In this document: positions 57,568 to 64,000 of the stretch, piece by piece
Numbering within the stretch: position 1 is the stretch's first letter
Layout: each line of letters starts with the position of its first letter
Source of the DNA: Xylogone sp. PMI_703
Taxonomy: Eukaryota > Ascomycota > Leotiomycetes
Direction: 5' to 3'
Length of the DNA stretch: 64,000 nt
Assembly: GCA_021399445.1 (NCBI GenBank)
Contig: JAJTUQ010000003.1
Location: 7,316,001-7,380,000 of the forward strand
Translations under genes and position numbers: made by a program
The notes under the pieces: model-generated
Databases searched by the model: none
What the model was told of the DNA's origin: nothing
The model's input: the letters and a program-made list of their open reading frames with translations, nothing else

Positions 57568-59259
57568 ATGGCAGCCATCATCTCCCCTACGCTGGAGACT
57601 TCAACACCTCCTCCAACGTCGCCGTCACCGGTCTCTTCTCCATCAAGCAATCCAAATCATCCTGCGTTGCCGCCTTTAATTACTTCACCACCTTCTCGAC
57701 GCACAACCATTCCAAGGCCAGCATCACATGCCTCCAAGAACCGATTATCCCAATATTCGAACCACTCTGGTGCCTCGCGATCACGTCCTCCATCGCATGT
57801 GTTCCCCGTATTCCATTCCAGCCTCTCATACACCCTTGTGCGGGATTTTGCTTATTCAACATTTCATCCTATGCACTATGGACCACCTCCAGAGCCCTCG
57901 AATCCACCATCTGGCCTTTCAACACCAGCCAGTGAGTCACAGAGGCGATTGTCCGATCCTCCCACTTCATGGGATAGTCGAGGATGGGATCCGGTACCTT
58001 GGAATATGTCAGAAGGTTTAAAGAAAGGAGAACAGTTGCCGCCTATTCATTTCGGCGATGGCCCTCCATGGAGCGAAGACGAGGATCTTCAGAGCCCAGT
58101 GGTTGTTAGCTCGCGGCACAGGAAGCATAAATCATCTGGGGGTTTCGGCAGGGGAAGAAGAGGTCGAAGTGGAAGAGAAGACGGCGAACGAACTACGAGT
58201 ATGCTAAGCCAAGAGAGCTTTGAGCAGGATCGGGGATACTTTGTTGGAACAGAGGGCGACGGCAGCGAAAGATATTACGTTAATCAAGGTGATGAGGCAA
58301 ATGGACCAGGAGGAGAGGTCGTCACATATCCACCAGATCAAGCACGTCACTCCACACTAGCTCCACACGATGTTCCGGGGCGACGAGATTCGCATTTCGC
58401 GGGTACCTTGCCAACGAGATCTTACACTGACGAAACGGGTCAAGATTATTATTCTGAATCTGACCTGTCGAGTGGGGCGTCTTCACCTAGCTTAACTAGG
58501 GGCAATGAGTCTAGGTATTCGCGCGACTACCAATTCACGATTGCCTCACCGGATGAAGAGATGCACGGGAAAGCTGTGGCACTCTTTGACTTCGAGCGAG
58601 AGAATGAGAACGAGCTGCCTTTAGTTGAGGGCCAAATTATCTGGGTGTCATATCGTCATGGTCAAGGATGGCTTGTAGCCGAGGATCCCAAAACTCGAGA
58701 AAGCGGGCTTGTCCCGGAGGAATATGTCAGATTATTACGAGATATTCGGGGTGGATTGAACAGTCTGACGGCCCAGACATCAGACCAGCTTCTCAGTCCG
58801 TCGGCAGCGGAAGCGGGCACGCCTATCCAAGCTGAGCATAGCAGGGCATACGGACATACACCATCTTCAAGCAATGGTAATAATGGCTATCAACAGCCTA
58901 TTGTGTCGACTTTCTCTACATCTTCACAGGATCTGCATCCATATCCACCTCACCTCCTTGGAACTCAGGCAGGCCAAGCACCGCCACAGGTTGTCCACTA
59001 TCATGGACAACGTGGAGGCAGCCAGTCCAATACGCCAACCATATTAAACTCTAGTGAAGGCACAAAGGAGCGAGCGGGCAGTCAAGACGGCAGAGCCGGC
59101 AAATCAGAAGACAGTTCCAACAATACACCAATTGCTACCTTGCCTGACACAAGATTGTCGACTTTCACCCCAGTTCAACAGCCTGAAAGTCCCATTAGCA
59201 TGGAGAGCGATACAACGGAAGATTCCATGGGCGATAACCCTGATATAGATACAAAATAA
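57568..59259 (+). CDS. NBP2: SH3-domain adaptor of the NBP2 type
   Basis: Cytosolic adaptor related to yeast Nbp2, which brings phosphatase Ptc1 to the Pbs2/HOG pathway and acts in wall-integrity signalling. Single exon, 563 residues. The first 330 residues are Pro/Ser-rich and disordered. One SH3 domain spans about 334-391 (KAVALFDFERENENELPLVEGQ, the ALYDF-like start, a Trp in HGQGWLVAED, and the end SGLVPEEYVRLL). The inserted acid-rich RERENENEL loop fits the Nbp2 group. The C-terminal 170 residues are Ser/Pro/Gln-rich with an acidic end. The ATG at 57568 is the first in the frame and fits the family. Partner proteins are inferred from yeast. Confidence 0.87.
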   Translation: MAAIISPTLETSTPPPTSPSPVSSPSSNPNHPALPPLITSPPSRRTTIPRPASHASKNRLSQYSNHSGASRSRPPSHVFPVFHSSLSYTLVRDFAYSTFHPMHYGPPPEPSNPPSGLSTPASESQRRLSDPPTSWDSRGWDPVPWNMSEGLKKGEQLPPIHFGDGPPWSEDEDLQSPVVVSSRHRKHKSSGGFGRGRRGRSGREDGERTTSMLSQESFEQDRGYFVGTEGDGSERYYVNQGDEANGPGGEVVTYPPDQARHSTLAPHDVPGRRDSHFAGTLPTRSYTDETGQDYYSESDLSSGASSPSLTRGNESRYSRDYQFTIASPDEEMHGKAVALFDFERENENELPLVEGQIIWVSYRHGQGWLVAEDPKTRESGLVPEEYVRLLRDIRGGLNSLTAQTSDQLLSPSAAEAGTPIQAEHSRAYGHTPSSSNGNNGYQQPIVSTFSTSSQDLHPYPPHLLGTQAGQAPPQVVHYHGQRGGSQSNTPTILNSSEGTKERAGSQDGRAGKSEDSSNNTPIATLPDTRLSTFTPVQQPESPISMESDTTEDSMGDNPDIDTK

Positions 59260-60407
59260 TCATGGTGGATATTGGAGAGGTTGTCCTGAGGATCGAATCT
59301 GATAGGCATGCCAAGATAATGAGGTTTGGAAGTAGTTACAAGGCTGGCTCTAGCGTTTACATCTGTTCTGCTATGACATTCTTCGCATTCGAGTGTCTGC
59401 TGGTTATTTCAGTGGACTGGGTTTGGCTTTTGCATATTTTCTTTCGCGGGGCTAGACCGATGAGGAAAGAAAACGCTCTTAAGTTCTACAAGTGTAATTT
59501 TCGGCGATTCAAATTTTTGGGAGGGAGAAAGAGACTGATATGCTTTATACTTATTTTTCATGAGCGATGGTCCGGCTGCATACAACGGTTATGAAATTCA
59601 TGATAGTCTTTGGCTGCGTTGAAGCGAGTTGGATGGGCTGTTCTCATTCAAGAGAAGTGCCAGATTCTGCGATAGTGCTTTTGCAAGTCAAGCATAGAAA
59701 TAGGGGGAGCTTAGCTGCGTTAATGTTTTGTAAGTATCGTTGCAAGTAGAGGAGAAATATGATGGGTTTGTGAGGGGCGCTGATTAAAAATGCCTTCTCT
59801 ATCTAGAGAGGGGCTTATTGTGTTTTTACAGTACCTCTCTTCTGTACGATGAGAAGCCTGATCTGTAATCTAAATAACTGACCTGTACTTTGAGCATCAA
59901 ACTTTGTTTCTAGCTTGACTCGTTTGAGTGATAAAGGGTGAAATGCCAGCTGGTGTAACTGTAATCACATGATGATAAGGCCGTTAGATAATGGAGGGGC
60001 TCAAGGGGATACCCGTTGGATTAATTCTGGCCTGTAATCATCAGACAGAATGAGTTCGTGAGAACATGTGAGAGAAATGAAGCTCTAGACAAGTAAGTTG
60101 TGCTTAACATTGGTATCTATAGCCCGCGAGTTCTAACATTTCGAATCTGCTTAACTCAGTTATCACACCAGCATAAGTTAATATTGATATAGATTTCCTT
60201 TCAGGCAGCCTAATCTCATCATCCTCTGAATTTCATCTCATATCCCAATCCTCTCACGCACTAGTTGTGGAATTGTAAGGTTCGGCTGATAACTACCTTA
60301 TTATCCGTCCTCTATGACATAATTTCACAAAGCTCCAACCTCTTTACCTGCTCTTTACAAATCCGCCTTTATTCTGAAGCTCTCCTAGAGAGACATAAGG
60401 AGTGATC
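59260..60407. other. Intergenic spacer, NBP2 3' side and PNC1 promoter
   Basis: About 1.15 kb between two plus-strand genes. It is AT-rich, with only short frames (59262-59594 and similar) that continue NBP2 3' UTR-like sequence. No gene or RNA is recognised. Confidence 0.5.
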
Positions 60408-61250
60408 ATGGCAACCAAGGAGTTTAATCCCGCATTACTCATCATAGATCTGCAGGAAGACTTTTGTCCACCAGTAAGTCCCATCAAAAAGAAAGAAAAA
60501 AAGAAACAACAAGCAAATAATCTACAACGTTCTAGCTAGGATAGAACGTAATACTTCCCCCCTCATATATAAAAAAAGAAAAGAAAAAGAGATACATCAC
60601 AAAAAAAACTGACGTGCATACAGAACGGCTCCCTCGCCGTCCCAGATGGTCGAGCCATCCTCCCCACCGTAAACACCCTCCTCACCTACCCCTTCACCCT
60701 CAAGATCGCAACCCGCGACTGGCACCCAGCAGACCACATCTCCTTCGCCTCCAACCACCCAGGCACCACACCCTACACCTCAACCACAACAATCACCAAC
60801 CCGCTCAACCCATCCGAATCCTACTCCTCGCTCCTCTGGCCCGACCACTGCATCCAGGACACGCCCGGAGCGCAACTCGTCCCCGAGCTATCCCATTCGC
60901 AGCTGGACTTCGTGGTGGACAAGGGCCAGCGGCGCGAAATCGAGATGTACTCGGCGTTCTACGACCCGTTGCGCAGCCCGCGCGTGGCGGATAGTGGATT
61001 GAGCGCGAGGCTGAAGGAGAAGGGCATCACAGATGTGTTTGTCGTGGGGCTGGCGGCGGATTATTGCGTTAAGTTCTCGGCGCTGGATGCTGTGAGGGAA
61101 GGGTTCCGGACGTTTGTGGTGGAGGAGGGGACGAGGGCGGTGGATCCTGGGGGATGGGAGACGCTCAGGGAGGAGTTAAAAAAGGGAGGGGTGGAGGTTG
61201 TTGGGATGGAGAGCGGGGAGGTTAGGAGGATTCTTGGGATGCGTAGCTGA
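60408..61250 (+). CDS. PNC1: Nicotinamidase Pnc1
   Basis: Hydrolyses nicotinamide to nicotinate and ammonia in the NAD+ salvage pathway, thereby relieving sirtuin inhibition. Exons 60408-60473 and 60624-61250 give 230 residues, the usual length. The catalytic and metal set matches yeast Pnc1 spacing: D14 (LIIDLQEDFC), D54-W-H56 (RDWHPADH), H97 (WPDHCIQ), K122 (VDKGQ) and nucleophile C170 (GLAADYCVKFSA). The intron (150 bases, with AAAAG-rich runs) is long for this window. Exon 2 is far richer in G and C than the flanking DNA, with GC-ending codons and a Thr/Pro-rich insertion (TTPYTSTTTITNPLNP), which is natural for a fungal gene of this kind. Confidence 0.96.
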
Positions 61251-63427
61251 ATTACTCTACTGTGTAGTTTTTGATATCCCAATTATGGAATTTACTTTTT
61301 TTGCCTGGTCTGATGTTTTTGTATGTATGTGTTCTTCGTCCTTTATTCATGACTGTATATTGATTGTCTCGAGTTTCCAGCTCAGAGCAACAATTAAGAG
61401 ATTGAAAAAACTTGTTTGGAAAAAAGATTTCGATGACTTAATAGTTATTGAGCCTTGTTTCATATCTGGCGTTGAAGTTGGCTGAAGTTCTGGTCTTGCG
61501 GGATGATCTGGACGCCAGTGACATGCCCGAACGTCATAGCACGGAGATCCTAATAATGGCAGAACGTCTCAGCTTCCTTTTTCATCTCATCACGTCTTTG
61601 CATTGGCTGCGGAGATGGGAATGAAGTTTGACGTTAGCTAATGGATGTTGTAGCAAGCTGAATAAGTTTTATGTATCTGTGTGTGAGCGTGAGTGTTATG
61701 CACAATGTTGTGAGTGCATAATTTGACAAGTCCAGAAATGTGTCAAGCTGTTTTTAGCTTGGAGTTTGACAGTTACACCAAGACCAGCTATTTTGTAACT
61801 AAGCAACTGAAGCTACAGATTGCTAAGCTGTCACCTGGATAGCAACACATGTTACAGTGTTATGATCATAATTAATATCAGATAAATCTTCAATGGAGCG
61901 CAATTGCATACGGGCATATGGAAGTTTATGACTGCATATACGACGAGTAGGAATGGGATGTTTGCACAAAGCCACATTAGCTTGATGGATTTATGTAGCA
62001 AACATGCTCGAATCAATGCAATACTTTCCATGCCATCTCATCCCATTATGCACGGATGGGCAGAGACGACAGGAGCAACTCTTTATAGCGCTGGTAGAAG
62101 GAATGTTTTATCCCTCACGAACACAGTACAAACTACAACCACAATCCCCAAGCTTTAAGGTTAACGACCGATAAGGGACAGAGCACCGGCCATCCACGCC
62201 ACGATAATAGGCACGTCTCGATAGGCGGTCAGGGCCACGCGCAGGAGCCAGAAAAAAAGGGGTAAAGGAACAAAAAAAGGAAGGGGGACAGAAAAGAGAC
62301 ACTCGACACCGCATTCACCGCCAGAACCAAAAAAAAAGACTCACAAAGCCGCCGTGGTGCAGGAAGAGCAGCGATGGCGTGGCATTGGCGGTGACAACAG
62401 GGCATTGAATCCAATCCAATTGTACCAGTACTCGGTAATAATATGTGTGGACCTTTTTCACGATGTGGTTCTTGGGTAGGAAAGCAGCTGTAGGTGTAAG
62501 CTTGGGAGGATCAGGAACAATATGGGGCAGAAAATCCATTCCCCGTGCCCCTTTGCCCCCTCGCCCCATCAGCGTTTTGGCTTTCGTGCCTCTCTGCTGG
62601 ATCGTTATCTCGCTGCAGCGCGACTGGCAGGCGGCGCTAAGCCCAATCGGACGAACTCAACGTAACCGTACTCGGGGCCCGAGCTAATGGCCAACAACAG
62701 CCGGGACCTTCCAAGCAGTGACTTATGGGTACCAGGTCATAATAACTCCTCTAGCTTTCGCCCTTTCTCCCTTTCCTCTCCCGTCACTTCTCTCTTTTCA
62801 CACTTCATCCTCTTGTCACTTTTCCCTTTTCCCTCCCCAATTGATCCGGCACTGGGGTTGTTGTGACTTTTTTTCCTTTTTCTTGTGTTTGCTTGGGATT
62901 CCAACTTCGGGATTCAAGGCATCATTCGTTAAATCCAATTTTGGGATTTTTTTTTTCGGAGGGTTTCTCACCTGTTTCGGAATATCCCCCCGAGGTACGT
63001 TGGTTACAAGCAACAAATTCAGGGCACATCCAGGGGCGCGCGCTCGACGTATGGTTACATGCACAAGCTGCACAATCCCCCAGCAACAAGATACTTCTCA
63101 GGGCGGCGACTTTTCCCTTGCCACCAAAAAAAGATAGAAACAACTTCTTGCACGTCGTGTGAGTGGCACACATCTGCTCTGAGAAGATCTTGTTTGCGGG
63201 AAGAGGCTGTGCAGGTACTGTCGTCGCAAGCTATTTCGGATCCCTCCCCTGTTTCGCCATTCCTGCCATTCCTCCTGTGCCTTTTTGAGAAGCCTCCGAA
63301 TGCTAACAGATTCTATGTACGTCGTACAGAATTGACTCCGACAAGCAAAAGCTGCCCACGAGATTTACGGTCCATGGCTTCATGTTAAGCGTGTTACGTC
63401 TTTCGGATACCATCTGCTCTAGCTAAA
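61251..63427. other. Long leader/promoter region of HMG-CoA reductase
   Basis: About 2.2 kb after PNC1 and before the HMG-CoA reductase start. From about 62750 it is pyrimidine-rich with a T-run and several ATGs (near 62725, 63050, 63059, 63299, 63316, 63372 and 63381) that could act as upstream frames if transcribed. A donor-like GTACGT at 62995 and acceptor-like ends such as TACAG near 63328 could bound a leader intron. No gene is recognised in 61251-62700. Confidence 0.45.
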
Positions 63428-64000
63428 ATGCTCGGGTCCTCCCTCCTCCCGGCTCGCCTTCGCGGTGCCTCCACTACTCCAAATGCTACTTCCACTCCTG
63501 CCTGGTTTGCCAAAATGGTCATTCCAGCTATCCAAGCCGTCTCCCGGCGAGCTTGTCTCCACCCCATACATACCATCGTGATAGTCGCCCTGCTGGCTAG
63601 CACCACCTACATTGGTCTTCTCGAAACCAGTCTGTTCGACGTCGTCAAGAGCACAACTGGAAAGGCAGATTGGTCGTCGCTGGTTGAGGGCAGTCGCCAG
63701 CTCCGAGTCGGCCCTGAGACTGCGTGGAAATGGCAGACAGCAGATGTCGACGCCCCAATTCCGGCCGATGCGGAACACCTCGCTCTTCTGACCTTCGTCT
63801 TTCCAGACTCTGTCGGCACCAATTCTCCTCAGACGGCTCCTTTGGCACACACTCTCGTTCCAGGCAACCTGTCTGTCCGAGCTTTACCATCGACCTCAAA
63901 CCCCCTTTCTCCGATCTCGCATGACAGCGGTTTGGCCTTTGCCCTCCCTTACAATGAGGCTCCGGAATTCCTCGCCCAAGCTCAAGAGCTCCCGAATACC
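63428..64000 (+). CDS. HMG1: HMG-CoA reductase, N-terminal part, continues past right edge
   Basis: Rate-limiting enzyme of the mevalonate/sterol pathway, an ER membrane protein. The frame is open from the ATG at 63428 to the last base, 191 residues. The N-terminus carries the fungal family segment RRACLHPIHTIVIVALLASTTYIGLLE, with the first membrane segment at about residues 48-66, then the lumenal loop (SLVEGSRQLRVGPETAWKWQ, LTFVFPDS). The sterol-sensing and catalytic domains lie outside the window, so identity rests on the N-terminal family pattern. There is no in-frame upstream ATG nearby that would change the start. Confidence 0.85.
   Translation, partial: MLGSSLLPARLRGASTTPNATSTPAWFAKMVIPAIQAVSRRACLHPIHTIVIVALLASTTYIGLLETSLFDVVKSTTGKADWSSLVEGSRQLRVGPETAWKWQTADVDAPIPADAEHLALLTFVFPDSVGTNSPQTAPLAHTLVPGNLSVRALPSTSNPLSPISHDSGLAFALPYNEAPEFLAQAQELPNT

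Noticed and set aside
1..64000. CRISPR arrays, prophage or bacterial operons
   Set aside because: No spaced direct repeats of that type are visible, and the genes are intron-bearing fungal genes.

Overview
This is a window of nuclear DNA from a filamentous ascomycete (Pezizomycotina), most likely of the Leotiomycetes type; the class is my inference. The evidence is many short GT-AG introns of about 45-150 nt with CTAAC-like branch sites, a Zn2Cys6 regulator, and families typical of filamentous fungi (RCR-domain protein, GFA enzyme, mucin-like wall protein, His-first secreted protein). No bacterial operon features, CRISPR arrays, rRNA or convincing tRNA genes are seen. Gene models were built by hand by joining open frames at splice sites that keep the frame and restore known family sequence.

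Layout, left to right. 1-7.8 kb: a Zn2Cys6 regulator cut by the left edge, casein kinase 2 alpha, RNase P subunit RPP1 and a Ser/Thr-rich wall protein. 7.9-9.9 kb: a possible membrane-protein gene or remnant. 10-17.5 kb: a GFA-type enzyme, an SDR oxidoreductase, a fold-back (inverted-repeat) element, TFIIS, a mitochondrial cysteine-synthase-like protein and an NDUFAF7-type methyltransferase. 17.7-25.4 kb: alanyl-tRNA synthetase with two possible start codons, an unrecognised acidic protein, an RCR protein and spliceosomal cyclophilin H. 26.8-35 kb: a membrane RING-H2 protein, a small kinase-like protein, a repeat-containing tail-anchor candidate and a GPALPP1-like protein. 35-45.4 kb: VPS8, a secreted protein with a possible histidine brace and a metallo-beta-lactamase-fold hydrolase. 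47.5-64 kb: an NCS1 purine/cytosine permease, polarisome SPA2, SH3 adaptor NBP2, nicotinamidase PNC1 and the N-terminus of HMG-CoA reductase, cut by the right edge.

Most genes are unrelated housekeeping genes; this is not a biosynthetic cluster. Several are divergent pairs with short shared promoters: CK2 alpha/RPP1, the two mitochondrial proteins at 15.7-15.9 kb, alanyl-tRNA synthetase/acidic protein, and GPALPP1/VPS8. The most unusual items are the inverted repeat at 12.21-12.36 kb, the His-first secreted protein at 40.8-42.3 kb, the 11-residue repeat protein at 32.5 kb, and the possible uncatalogued or decayed membrane-protein gene at 7.9-8.6 kb.
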